The position numbers were made by a program, and so were the translations under genes. A model generated the notes under the pieces. It saw nothing but the letters and a program-made list of their open reading frames with translations, was not told the DNA's origin and did no database searches. A stretch of DNA of 64,000 nt from positions 1 to 64,000 of the forward strand of contig CAZGNV010000014.1 of NCBI GenBank assembly GCA_964527835.1. The letters are read 5' to 3'. The DNA comes from JAFDCJ01 sp964527835 (lineage in GTDB: Bacteria; Desulfobacterota; Desulfobacteria; Desulfobacterales; JAFDCJ01). Shown one piece after another: positions 1 through 8,200 of this stretch. Numbering within the stretch: the first letter of the stretch is position 1; each line of letters begins with the position of its first letter.

Positions 1-73
1 TTGGACTTTTTTACCGTTAGACTTGGGTCATCGATGTCCTGGACTTTGACAGTTACCCATTACCTATCACTTA

Positions 74-2188
74 TTACCTGTTCCATTTAAATAGCTTTTC
101 TATCAACTGCGACTTCATGATATCCCCGCCGATTTTCAACTTGCCTGAAGTGTAAGCCTGCATGGCGGCCAGCTTGCCGTTCATCATGTCCAGAAAATCA
201 GCTGCAGCCATGGTCAGGGTGCAGGTCGGCTTTTCATGAACGCCGGCTTGAACCCGGCAGCCGCCGTCTTTGATTTCGCACAGCCACTGGCCCCCGCCGT
301 CGCCGGTGATTTCGTATTGAAACACCACGTCCACCCCGGCGGCCGCATCGGCCACGAAGGCTGCAGGCATGGCCTCGAACACGTCGGCGGCCGTCGTGAA
401 TTTCGCGGACGCCTCATCCGTCCCGGTCGCCGGCTTGGAAAAGGCCGCCAGCAAATCGCCGATTTGCTCGTTGATGTTATGGTAGACTTTGGCATCCTTC
501 AGGGAAGCGATTTGATCCCAACGGGCCAGCAGTTGCTCCGGAGTCGGGATCTGATCCCCTTCACCAAGCACCGCCCCGGGACCGGTGACAATGGCCGCCC
601 GGTTGAAGCAGCCCATGCCGGCATTGTAAATGTTGCCGGTGACCGGACATGTTTCCGACACCAGGTACAGGGACATGGGAGCGACCAGCTCCGGCTTGAG
701 CTTGTCCAGAAAATCCGGCGGCAGGATGTCCTCGGTCAGCCGGGAGGCGGCCACCGGGGCGATGGTGTTGACCTGGATGCCGTATTTTTCACCTTCCAGC
801 TTGAGCGTGTTCATCAGGCCCACCAGGCCCATCTTGGCGGCCGTGTAATTGGTCTGGCCGAAGTTGCCGTAAAGGCCGGCGGCCGAAGTGGTCAGCAGGA
901 TTCGCCCGTAGCCTTTTTCCTTCATGACGGCAAAAGCCGGCCGGGTCACGTTATAGGCGCCGTTTAAATGCACATCGATGACCGCATGCCAGTTTTCGGG
1001 CTCCATTTTCAAAAAGCTCTTGTCGCGCAAAATCCCCGCGTTGTTGATCAGGATATCCACCGTGCCGAAGGCATCCACGGCAGTCTTGACGATGTTTTGT
1101 CCGCCCTGCTCAGTGGCCACGTTGTCATAATTGGCCACCGCCTCGCCGCCGCCGGCCTGGATCTCTTCCACGACCTTGTCAGCCGGCGTGGCCGAACCCT
1201 CGCCGCTGCCGTCGCGCGCCCCGCCGTAATCATTGACCACGACCTTGGCCCCGCGTTTGGCCAGCTCCAGGGCGTAGATCCGGCCCAGCCCGGCACCCGC
1301 CCCGGTGACGATGGCCACCCGGTCGTCGAAGCGAATCTCTTCCTTGGGAATCTCGCCGTATTCGAACTCCCCGTTGTCGATGACGATCTCCTTGGTGTCC
1401 GCATTGACCACCCGCCAGACGGCCTTGCCGTCTTCGGTTTTCCAGATCACCGTCTTGATCGCCATGCCGGGATACAGCGGACGCTTGAACCGGCAGGCCA
1501 TGCGCCGCACCTTTTCCGGCTCGCCCGGCACCAGGCTTTCAATCAGCGCCCGGCAGGCATAGCCGTGGGTGCAAAGACCGTGCATGATGGGCTTTTCAAA
1601 GCCCGACATCTTGGCAAATTCCTGATCCACGTGCAGCTGGAAGACATCGCCGGAAAGCCGGTATATCAACGGCTGGTCCTCGGAAGGCCGCCCCTCCACC
1701 ACGAAATCCGGATCGCGCTCCGGAAAAACGACCTGCTTGGCCGGGGCATTTTCCCCGCCGAAGCCGCCGTCCAGCCGCGCAAAGACCGTCACAATGCTGG
1801 TAAACAGCTTTTTGCCGTTGGAATGATAGGTTTCAAACTCGGCGACAATCAGCGCCCCCTTTTCCTTGCCCTTGTCATAGTAATGCTTGATCGCCCCCTC
1901 GGTGGTCATGGTTCCTTCGGGCGGGATGGGGTTGTGAAAAATAAGCTCCTGCTCGCCGTGCAGGATGCCGGCCAGGTTCACATTGCTGGTGGCCGCCAGC
2001 TCCCCCATGAAATCATACATCGTGGTGATGCCGAAGCTGGGCAGGACTTTCAGATCCTTTTCATAGCAGTAGTCCAGGTCCGAAAACCCGGCTCCGACCC
2101 CCAGCGCATACAGCACCGCATCTTTCCAAGTGTAATCCTTGGTAAACGGGCCGATCGGTTTGCCGACCGCATCAAGGTTTAGCGCCAT
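74..2188 (-). CDS. Trifunctional enoyl-CoA hydratase 2 / 3-hydroxyacyl-CoA dehydrogenase / SCP2 protein
   Basis: A 704-residue protein resembling peroxisomal multifunctional enzyme 2, with the domains in a different order. Residues 1-285 are a double hot-dog MaoC/hydratase-2 region; GDVFQLH at 180-186 gives the expected catalytic Asp181 and His186, although the usual NP before LH is FQ here. From about 290 an SDR dehydrogenase follows, with TGAGAGLG at 295-302, a later NNAG, and a YxxxK active site (YTAAK). The last ~110 residues are SCP2-like (sterol carrier, acyl-CoA binding). Animal MFE-2 is SDR-hydratase-SCP2. Expected role: hydration of trans-2-enoyl-CoA and oxidation of the 3-hydroxyacyl-CoA in cytoplasmic beta-oxidation of fatty or aromatic-derived acyl-CoAs. 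It is followed upstream by a tetR gene on the same strand, a possible regulator. Family assignment is firm; the substrate is not known. Confidence 0.9.
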   Translation of the reverse strand: MALNLDAVGKPIGPFTKDYTWKDAVLYALGVGAGFSDLDYCYEKDLKVLPSFGITTMYDFMGELAATSNVNLAGILHGEQELIFHNPIPPEGTMTTEGAIKHYYDKGKEKGALIVAEFETYHSNGKKLFTSIVTVFARLDGGFGGENAPAKQVVFPERDPDFVVEGRPSEDQPLIYRLSGDVFQLHVDQEFAKMSGFEKPIMHGLCTHGYACRALIESLVPGEPEKVRRMACRFKRPLYPGMAIKTVIWKTEDGKAVWRVVNADTKEIVIDNGEFEYGEIPKEEIRFDDRVAIVTGAGAGLGRIYALELAKRGAKVVVNDYGGARDGSGEGSATPADKVVEEIQAGGGEAVANYDNVATEQGGQNIVKTAVDAFGTVDILINNAGILRDKSFLKMEPENWHAVIDVHLNGAYNVTRPAFAVMKEKGYGRILLTTSAAGLYGNFGQTNYTAAKMGLVGLMNTLKLEGEKYGIQVNTIAPVAASRLTEDILPPDFLDKLKPELVAPMSLYLVSETCPVTGNIYNAGMGCFNRAAIVTGPGAVLGEGDQIPTPEQLLARWDQIASLKDAKVYHNINEQIGDLLAAFSKPATGTDEASAKFTTAADVFEAMPAAFVADAAAGVDVVFQYEITGDGGGQWLCEIKDGGCRVQAGVHEKPTCTLTMAAADFLDMMNGKLAAMQAYTSGKLKIGGDIMKSQLIEKLFKWNR

Positions 2189-2307
2189 TTTACTCCCTCC
2201 CTTTTACAATGATTGGTTGCTGAAATATCGTTAACAGTGCAATAAAAAATATAATCGGATATCAATCCTTAAGACCTTGCACCCTGCACCATGAACCCTT
2301 TGTTTGT

Positions 2308-2934
2308 TTATTTTTCAGCCGTAAACGCCGGCACCAGGATAAATTTCAGGGTCTCCTTGACGACCTGGATATAATGTTCACGGTCGGTTTCCAGCATCGG
2401 CCGGAAAAAGTTTTCGCCGGCTATGAAATTCAGGACGGTGTTCCAGACGGCCAGGATGCGGGCCTTGGCCTGAACTGACACCGCTTTTTTGCTGGCAGCC
2501 AGGTTCATGGCAACGGCAATGTTGGCAATGTGTTCGGATATCTTGATGTCCAGAGTCACCCCGTGCGGGGTTTTGTTGAAATAGCCGAAAAGAATCAGGT
2601 TGGACACTTCCGGGTGGGAAAAAAGGTAATCGCACATCATGTCCAGGGCCGTTTCCAGCCGCCGGGCCAGGGACTGCCCGCTGACGTGGCGCTCGATTTC
2701 GTTGAGCTTGTGCTGGATGTCATCGCCGACATCGGCCAGCACGGCCTCGTACAGGTCTTGTTTTTCCCCCCAGTGGTAATAGAGGGTCGAAATGTCGATG
2801 CCCACCTCTTTGGCGATCATGCGGGTGGTGGTGTCATTGTACCCGTACTGCCCGAAAATCATCCGGGCGGCCGCCAGGATTCTGGCTTTCATCGAATTGG
2901 GGTCCTGGCGGGCTTTTTCCAGCGGCGAAGGCAT
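2308..2934 (-). CDS. TetR/AcrR family transcriptional regulator
   Basis: 208 residues. The N-terminal helix-turn-helix region (about residues 15-60: ILAAARMIFGQYGYNDTTTR, then IAKEVGIDISTLYYHWGEKQ) is typical TetR, with the conserved LYYHW segment of the recognition helix. The C-terminal ligand-binding part is variable, as usual in the family. It lies 120 bp upstream of the multifunctional beta-oxidation gene on the same strand and is divergent from the metallo-hydrolase gene. A FadR/PsrA-like role sensing acyl-CoA is a reasonable guess from context only. A palindrome at 2972-2999 in the divergent spacer is a candidate operator. Confidence 0.9.
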   Translation of the reverse strand: MPSPLEKARQDPNSMKARILAAARMIFGQYGYNDTTTRMIAKEVGIDISTLYYHWGEKQDLYEAVLADVGDDIQHKLNEIERHVSGQSLARRLETALDMMCDYLFSHPEVSNLILFGYFNKTPHGVTLDIKISEHIANIAVAMNLAASKKAVSVQAKARILAVWNTVLNFIAGENFFRPMLETDREHYIQVVKETLKFILVPAFTAEK

Positions 2935-2971
2935 TCGGGTCTCCGATTATCCATCAATGTTATTCAAACAG

Positions 2972-2999
2972 ATGTTTCCATCAAATGATGGAGAAACAT
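2972..2999. promoter_or_regulatory. Candidate TetR operator (inverted repeat)
   Basis: Seven-base arms ATGTTTC (2972-2978) and GAAACAT (2993-2999) enclose a second inverted repeat, CATC-AAAT-GATG (2979-2990). The site is 38-65 bp upstream of the tetR start in the tetR/hydrolase divergent spacer. Position and symmetry fit an autoregulatory TetR operator. Binding is inferred. Confidence 0.4.
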
Positions 3000-3120
3000 T
3001 AATAGCACTCGTTCCCCATGTCAAGCATTTTTTTGCCGCTATTTTCTATTTTTAGGAACACACGCAGGGTGGTCCAGCCGGTGTTGACTTTTGCGATCAT
3101 CCGGTATTAAGGTGGACATC

Positions 3121-4008
3121 ATGAAAGAACGATGTTTCGGACCCATTCGTTTCATTCCCGGTGAAAACCGCGGCAAATACCCGTTCTGCCATTCCCTTTA
3201 CATTGAAGGTGCGGGGGTGCTTATCGATCCGGCATCGGATCGTGAGCGCCTGAAGCGTCTTAGAGATGAAGCCGGCGTCAACACTGTCTGGCTGAGCCAC
3301 TGGCATGAAGACCACTTCATGCACCTGGATCTCTTCGAAGATGTCCCGTTTTGGATCGGCGAGGCGGACGCCCCCATGCTGGCGGATGTGGAAACCTTTC
3401 TCGATGGCTACGGCATTGAACGGGAAGACCACCGGCAATACTGGCGCAAAATCGTCAGGGAACAGTTTCATTTTCGTCCCCGCCAACCCGCTGGGTTTCT
3501 GCGGGACGGAGAACCGTTCCAGCTGGGGGATCTCACCGTGGACATCATCCATGCCCCGGGGCACACTCCGGGGCATGTTTGCTTTTTTTTCCGGGAACCG
3601 GCGGTTATCTTTCTGGGAGACTATGACCTGACACCCTTCGGTCCCTGGTACGGTGATCGTGAATCCAGCATCCCGCAGACCATCGCCTCGGTAAAACGGC
3701 TGCGGGAAATTCCGGCTTGCACCTGGCTGGCCTGCCATGAAACCGGCGTTTTCCAAGAAGACCCCGGGCCGGCCTGGGAGCAGTATCTGGCGGTGATCGA
3801 GCGGCGGGAACAAAAGCTGCTGGAGTTTTTAGCCGCCCCCAGAACCATGGCGCAGATTGTCGACGCCTGGATCGTCTATGGCCGTCCTCGCGAGCCCCGT
3901 GAATTTTATGCCTTCGGCGAGGAGGCCATCATGAAAAAACACCTGGAAGTCATGCTGGCCGACGGACGCGTCATCCGAGACGGCCAGCATTACCGGTGTA
4001 TGGTCTAA
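3121..4008 (+). CDS. Metallo-beta-lactamase fold hydrolase
   Basis: About 295 residues from the ATG at 3121, which has a GGTGG ribosome-binding site just upstream; a TTG at 3091 would add ten residues and is less likely. The zinc motif is SHWHEDHFMH (HxHxDH), followed by the second metal-ligand region HAPGHTPGH and an Asp in LGDYDLTPFG. The C-terminal ~80 residues look like the small helical, winged-helix-like tail seen in RNase Z-related and LACTB2-like hydrolases. The substrate is unknown; thioester hydrolysis or quinolone-signal-like hydrolysis cannot be told apart from sequence. It is divergent from tetR and may share its operator. Confidence 0.85.
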   Translation: MKERCFGPIRFIPGENRGKYPFCHSLYIEGAGVLIDPASDRERLKRLRDEAGVNTVWLSHWHEDHFMHLDLFEDVPFWIGEADAPMLADVETFLDGYGIEREDHRQYWRKIVREQFHFRPRQPAGFLRDGEPFQLGDLTVDIIHAPGHTPGHVCFFFREPAVIFLGDYDLTPFGPWYGDRESSIPQTIASVKRLREIPACTWLACHETGVFQEDPGPAWEQYLAVIERREQKLLEFLAAPRTMAQIVDAWIVYGRPREPREFYAFGEEAIMKKHLEVMLADGRVIRDGQHYRCMV

Positions 4009-4093
4009 TCCGGCGAGTTTGCACTTTTTTCCATCAGTTCGGTCCAATCGTACAATAATGAACGTTCGGAACGAACCTCTCCCTTATGCCAGG

Positions 4094-4525
4094 CTAAAAC
4101 CGGGCCCCGGATAAAACGTGGACCAGCAGGTAGTACAATCCGCCGGATACCAGCAGCAGTCCGGTGGTGACTCCGGCCACCAGCCGGCGGGTTGAACGGC
4201 GGCTTCTTGAATCGAGTCTTTGCTCCAGATAGTGCAGGGCGCTGTCGGCCACCACCCCCCGGTAACTGGAATAGGTGGGTTTTCGGCAGTGCGGACACAG
4301 CTCGATAAACTTGTCTAAATTCTTGCTGTCATAATGAAAGCGGCTGACGTATTTTTCGGGCGTGATGATGGTGGCATCTTTTTGTTTCTTGCGCCGGTCT
4401 TTCAAAAAAACAATGGTGTCGCTTTTTTTATCATTTTGGCCCCGGTTCTTATTCCCGGTTTTTTCCGCCGGAACCACCGGCGGCTGCACCGCCTCAGTCT
4501 TTTTGTATTGCAGTTCTCCTTTCAT
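4094..4525 (-). CDS. Hypothetical C-terminally membrane-anchored protein with a CxxC motif
   Basis: 143 residues from the ATG at 4525, which has a strong AAAAGGAGGG ribosome-binding site; an upstream in-frame ATG at 4567 lacks one. The N-terminal half is highly charged and likely disordered. A CPHCRKP motif in the middle may be half of a zinc ribbon. The C-terminus carries one hydrophobic segment (LVAGVTTGLLLVSGGLYYLLV) ending a few residues from the stop, so a tail-anchored topology is likely. I do not recognise the family. Confidence 0.7.
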   Translation of the reverse strand: MKGELQYKKTEAVQPPVVPAEKTGNKNRGQNDKKSDTIVFLKDRRKKQKDATIITPEKYVSRFHYDSKNLDKFIELCPHCRKPTYSSYRGVVADSALHYLEQRLDSRSRRSTRRLVAGVTTGLLLVSGGLYYLLVHVLSGARF

Positions 4526-4910
4526 AAGCCCTCCTTTTGATTGGCGCCCCCCGCAAATCGTCGCCATGACGCCTTGCTGTCACGCCTTTCACCCCTGGGT
4601 GTAGCACCAATTGTGCCAGTTTTATTAAAATTAAGTTATTTGTATTTTTTCTGGATAGTTACATGCACAGCAGGCCGAGTCGGCACGTTTTGCAGGAGGT
4701 CTTCCTCTGCTGAAAACTGGGGTATTCATTTCACATTTGGAAGCTTTTTACCCAATTCAGCGCAGGGCTGCCGCCCGGGTCATTTATTTTGCACGCCTCC
4801 GGTTTTCGGCTTTAAATTCCCAGTTTGCTGATATATAGTGCGCATCTGCGAACAAAGGGTTTGCATCCAGACGACAGGCTAATGATGAAAGCCAACTAAG
4901 GATCCGGACA
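4526..4910. other. Intergenic region, no gene seen
   Basis: 385 bp between divergent genes. I see no convincing ORF, RNA gene or repeat. It presumably carries promoters for the hypothetical gene to the left and the Gate-domain pair to the right. A GGCACG...TGC stretch near 4681-4692 looks like sigma-54 but the GG-GC spacing is two bases short. Confidence 0.5.
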
Positions 4911-5339
4911 TTGGTAACTGCAGCCACCTGGAAAAATGGATTTGCCAACGGTGTCAAGACCTCCTTGATGCTATTGAAGGTCATTCTCCCCGTTTTCGTT
5001 GTCGTCAAGCTCCTGGGGAAAACCCCGGTTCTAGTATGGTTTTCAAAATGGTGCGACCCGCTGATGGGCTTCGTGGGGCTGCCCGGCGAGGCGGCCCTGG
5101 CGGTGATGACGGGCATGCTGATCAATTCCTATGCGGGCATTGGAATTATTATCGCCCTGGATCTGACTCCCTGGCAGATAACCATTGCCGCCGTCATGCT
5201 GGGGTGCTGCCACGAACTGGTGGTTGAAACGGCGATTATTAAAAAAACCGGGATCCGGGCCTGGCCGGTTTCGGTCCTTCGGCTGGTCACCGCTTTTACG
5301 GCCGGTGCTGTTTTGAATTTAGCGGGAAAAATATTTTGA
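4911..5339 (+). CDS. Nucleoside-recognition (Gate) domain membrane protein, first of a pair
   Basis: 142 residues, almost entirely hydrophobic, with about four membrane segments and a GxxxxLPGEAALAVMTGMLINSYAGIG region characteristic of the Gate/nucleoside-recognition domain found in SpmA/SpmB, FeoB and NupC proteins. The start is a TTG at 4911 preceded by AAGGA; no better ATG is in frame. The gene is followed after 16 bp by a second Gate-domain gene, so the two probably form one two-component membrane protein like SpmA/SpmB. The transported substrate is unknown. Confidence 0.8.
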   Translation: MVTAATWKNGFANGVKTSLMLLKVILPVFVVVKLLGKTPVLVWFSKWCDPLMGFVGLPGEAALAVMTGMLINSYAGIGIIIALDLTPWQITIAAVMLGCCHELVVETAIIKKTGIRAWPVSVLRLVTAFTAGAVLNLAGKIF

Positions 5340-5355
5340 TAAGGGGACTGCGCAA

Positions 5356-5817
5356 TTGGACTGGACCGGTCTTTTTTTTGAAATTATCGGTGAAAGCGCC
5401 CATATTGCCGTTTTGATTCCGGCAATCCTCATCCCCCTGATGATGGTCCTGGCGCTGCTAACCGATGCTAATCTGCTGGATCGCGCCGTGGCTCTCATCG
5501 CGCCGCTGATGCAGCGGCTGCACCTTTCGAAAAAAGCGGCCTTTCCGCTGATAGCCGGCCTTTTGCTGGGAATTGTTTTCGGCTCGGGGGTGATCATCGC
5601 CTGCGCCAACGACGGCAGCCTGACCAAACGGGATTTGACCCTGACGCTCGTGTTTCTGGCCATCTGTCACAGTGTCATCGAAGACACCCTGATTTTTACC
5701 GCCATTGGCGCCAACTGGTGGGTTTTGCTCGGCTCCCGCTTTTTGCTGGCGGTTTTGATAACGCTTGCCGTTTCTTTCTGGTTGCCGGCCGGCACTGAGA
5801 CCGTTGACAGCGCTTGA
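5356..5817 (+). CDS. Nucleoside-recognition (Gate) domain membrane protein, second of a pair
   Basis: 153 residues with four or five hydrophobic segments and a typical Gate-domain glycine-rich turn (KAAFPLIAGLLLGIVFGSGV), then FLAICHSVIEDTLIFTAIGA. TTG start at 5356 with AAGGGG at good spacing. Both genes of the pair use TTG starts, which may keep expression low. It is probably the partner subunit of the protein encoded at 4911-5339. Confidence 0.8.
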   Translation: MDWTGLFFEIIGESAHIAVLIPAILIPLMMVLALLTDANLLDRAVALIAPLMQRLHLSKKAAFPLIAGLLLGIVFGSGVIIACANDGSLTKRDLTLTLVFLAICHSVIEDTLIFTAIGANWWVLLGSRFLLAVLITLAVSFWLPAGTETVDSA

Positions 5818-5856
5818 GGCAGGCAACGGCACTGGTTGCCGTCAGGATATGTGCGT

Positions 5857-6552
5857 TCAGCTTTCCGATGCCTGCAGATACGCCAGCACCTCACCCATCA
5901 GGCGGTTGATCGCTCTGTATTTCTCGGGGCCGGCTGCCAGTATGGCGGCCTCGGATTGAACATATTTTGAGGGGGACAATTCGGCGCGGCAATGCGCGAC
6001 AAGCCTACGGGCTGAATCCGGCGTGGTTTCCAGATGAAACTGCAGTCCGATCACTGACGGGCCTATTTGAAACGCCTGGTTTTCACAGCCCTCACTTCTG
6101 GCCAGACGGATGGCGCCCGCTGGCAGATCGAAGGTTTCGCCATGCCAGTGAAAAACCTCCACCGAGGGCGGAAAGCTAAAAGTCGAGCTATCATCAGGTG
6201 CCACACCCTGCACGGGAAACCAGCCGATTTCCTTGACGGTATTTTGGTAGACCGCAGCGCCCATCGCGCTGGCGATCAGCTGCGCTCCCAGGCAGACACC
6301 CACAACGCGCTTGCCGGCCTCGATGGCACTGCGGATGAACGCTTTTTCCCTGACAAGCCACGGGAATTCAAGCTCGTCATTGACACTCATGGGACCGCCC
6401 ATCACGATGAGCAGATCGAGTCCATTGGGGTCCGGCAGCCGGTCCGACTCATAAAAACACGTTCCCGTGAGCTCATATCCAGCCGTCTTGATCCACGAAG
6501 CGATGCTCCCAAGACCCTCGAATGGAACGTGCTGCAAGTAATGCGCGCGCAT
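5857..6552 (-). CDS. Class I glutamine amidotransferase-like protein
   Basis: 231 residues. The nucleophile elbow is GVCLGAQLIA and the His/Glu of the triad are in LQFHLETT, as in the stand-alone GMP-synthase-type glutamine amidotransferases (YbcL/GuaA-like family). An early MGGPMSVNDE segment forms the oxyanion part. No synthetase domain is attached. It probably hydrolyses a gamma-glutamyl bond; the acceptor is unknown. It sits 15 bp downstream of trmO on the same strand, so the two are likely co-transcribed. Confidence 0.88.
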   Translation of the reverse strand: MRAHYLQHVPFEGLGSIASWIKTAGYELTGTCFYESDRLPDPNGLDLLIVMGGPMSVNDELEFPWLVREKAFIRSAIEAGKRVVGVCLGAQLIASAMGAAVYQNTVKEIGWFPVQGVAPDDSSTFSFPPSVEVFHWHGETFDLPAGAIRLARSEGCENQAFQIGPSVIGLQFHLETTPDSARRLVAHCRAELSPSKYVQSEAAILAAGPEKYRAINRLMGEVLAYLQASES

Positions 6553-6567
6553 AATATCCTCTACTTT

Positions 6568-7062
6568 CTATTTGAATCGGTCGTCCGATTCGCGTTTTGA
6601 AACCGTCTTGCCCACCTGTTCCAACCAACCCGTCCGGACATCGACCTGGGTATCGAATTCCGGCACGTAAGGCTTGATGTCAAGCAATGGAGTGCCGTCG
6701 ACGATATCCACATTCTCGACGTGCAACATGCCATTCTCAATTCTGTTCAGGCGCACAATTGACAGGCCGATTGGGTTCGGCCTCTTGGGCGCGCGGGTGG
6801 CGAATACTCCACGCGGCTGCGAATCCATGAACGGCACGACATGCAAGCTGAATCCCCGGCCGTGGTGAAAGTGGTACAGCAAGATGATGTGGGAGAAACC
6901 ATCGAGATCCTTCAATCCGCCACGGTACTCCTCAAACACCTCCACGCTGCCCTTTATGCCGCTCCCGCCCGCTGGCTGAATCGGCATGCCCTCCGGCTTT
7001 GTGAACGGCGTATGGATCACGCCAATTGGCTGGAATTCAATCTTCATCTTTTGTTGCATCAA
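6568..7062 (-). CDS. trmO: tRNA (N6-threonylcarbamoyladenosine(37)-N6)-methyltransferase TrmO family
   Basis: 164 residues of the TsaA/UPF0066 fold: an N-terminal beta-barrel opening with IGVIHTPF, then the hallmark RGVFATRAPKRPNPIGLS motif and a late VEDVDIVDGTPLLDIKPY-like segment. E. coli TrmO methylates t6A37 in threonine tRNAs using S-adenosylmethionine. This copy is a single-domain version, lacking the C-terminal extension of the E. coli enzyme. It starts at the first or second ATG (MMQQKMKIEF); MKIEF is an alternative. Confidence 0.88.
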   Translation of the reverse strand: MMQQKMKIEFQPIGVIHTPFTKPEGMPIQPAGGSGIKGSVEVFEEYRGGLKDLDGFSHIILLYHFHHGRGFSLHVVPFMDSQPRGVFATRAPKRPNPIGLSIVRLNRIENGMLHVENVDIVDGTPLLDIKPYVPEFDTQVDVRTGWLEQVGKTVSKRESDDRFK

Positions 7063-7398
7063 GCTAACCTGTCAGCTACTGTCACAACTAGATTAACAAC
7101 ATCCTGCTTGAACTCGTCGCTGTAATTGACCCTTTTGCGTTTTGCGTTCATTGAACATCTCGCTTTTTTGATAATGATTCTTAGCACGGTGTCCGTTATT
7201 ATTAAACCACATCAGTTTGGTGCAGACGTGTAAAGCGCTGACTCCCACGACCGAAGACGAAAGTCGGAACCAACGAGTCGCTTGTCAACAAATCTGAATC
7301 GAAGACGGAAGTTTTATTCATTGTTTTTAGCTTTCCGATCTATGGGAGCAGTTTTTTCCTTGACAACCGAAGGCCAAATAGATGTTGGCCGTCCTGTC
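7063..7398. other. Intergenic region, no gene seen
   Basis: 336 bp upstream of trmO and downstream of the toxin gene, AT-richer than the flanks. No convincing coding sequence, RNA or repeat was seen. It marks the left edge of the accessory patch. Confidence 0.5.
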
Positions 7399-7710
7399 TC
7401 AAATATCAAGGGCAAAGCGGATTGCGCGCCCCACATCACCCATCTTTGCTGGAGTCAAGGAGGTGATCAATGATCCGATTTTTCCCTTTGAAACAGTCTG
7501 CAATTGGTCACAGTTGACAGCGCAATCCCGAGGCATGCCGTCAACTTTCGAAAGAAACACTTCCGACGGTATATTGCGGATCGTACTAGTAATTGGTGCG
7601 ACGCTTATTTCACCAAGATACTCCAATACGGAATCTCGTGTTAGGATAAGAACTGGCCTCTTTTTGTCTGGCTTTACAAACTTGTACCAACGTATTTCAC
7701 CATGCTTCAT
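7399..7710 (-). CDS. MazF/PemK-family toxin (endoribonuclease)
   Basis: 103 residues of the CcdB/MazF barrel fold: N-terminal GEIRWYKFVKPDKKRPVLIL, then VAPITSTIR, DCAVNCDQLQTVSK and a C-terminal alpha helix. These match the family positions for RNA-binding Arg and Thr residues. Predicted to cleave mRNA at short specific sequences. The start overlaps the antitoxin stop by four bases (7707-7710), the standard antitoxin-toxin arrangement. Confidence 0.9.
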   Translation of the reverse strand: MKHGEIRWYKFVKPDKKRPVLILTRDSVLEYLGEISVAPITSTIRNIPSEVFLSKVDGMPRDCAVNCDQLQTVSKGKIGSLITSLTPAKMGDVGRAIRFALDI

Positions 7711-7940
7711 TCGTCACCCCAAGCTTGTTCTGTTTCCCAAACAGAAAATTCTTCGGCAGTAACCGGGTGCCGCTCATACCCTTGGCGGTGCTTGCGTTCC
7801 AATTGTTCGAGATTATAGCGGGAGAGCGCCTCACGAAGCGCCTTTCGTGTGAAAGCAGAACGACTCGTGTGGAGTTGCTTCGAAACCCTATCGACTTTTT
7901 TGACAAGATCATCATCAAGGGTCATCTGAACTGTTCTCAT
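7707..7940 (-). CDS. Ribbon-helix-helix antitoxin (MazE-like)
   Basis: 77 residues. The N-terminal strand RTVQMTLDDDLVKKVDRVSK followed by two helices is a CopG/Arc-type ribbon-helix-helix DNA-binding domain. The acidic C-terminal tail (AEEFSVWETEQAWGDE) is typical of toxin-neutralising extensions. It precedes and overlaps the MazF-type gene. It probably represses its own promoter through the palindrome at 7951-7990. Confidence 0.9.
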   Translation of the reverse strand: MRTVQMTLDDDLVKKVDRVSKQLHTSRSAFTRKALREALSRYNLEQLERKHRQGYERHPVTAEEFSVWETEQAWGDE

Positions 7941-7950
7941 ATTACACCTC

Positions 7951-7990
7951 CATAATGTGGATTTATATAGCTATAATAATCCACATTATG
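7951..7990. promoter_or_regulatory. 40-bp palindromic operator of the toxin-antitoxin pair
   Basis: Outer arms CATAATGTGGATT (7951-7963) and AATCCACATTATG (7978-7990) are exact inverted repeats. The centre TATAGCTATA is also symmetric, so 18 of 20 base pairs match around 7970/7971. It starts 10 bp upstream of the antitoxin ATG and its AT-rich centre could include the -10 region. Size and position fit cooperative binding of two ribbon-helix-helix dimers. Confidence 0.7.
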
Positions 7991-8200
7991 GACAATGTCA
8001 AGTCAATTCGTTCGGCTAACGGTTGAGTTCACCTGCATTTTGGAGCGTAGCGGAAAAATATCAGGTGGAACGATTTGATTTAGGCATTTTAATCTGACCC
8101 TGCTCCCTATAATCGCAATACCTGATCTCAGACTCCTCCTATTGTCTGACTCCAGCATGTGTAGTTTCGAGATAAGTGCAAAAAAGAAGTTACAAGCTAT

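Noticed and set aside
236..2182. Long open frames on the plus strand opposite the beta-oxidation gene
   Set aside because: They are antisense to a gene with clear domain motifs, show no recognisable motif or ribosome-binding site, and reflect GC-rich codon shadowing.
4681..4695. Sigma-54 promoter upstream of the Gate-domain pair
   Set aside because: GGCACG and TGC are present, but the GG-GC spacing is two bases too short.
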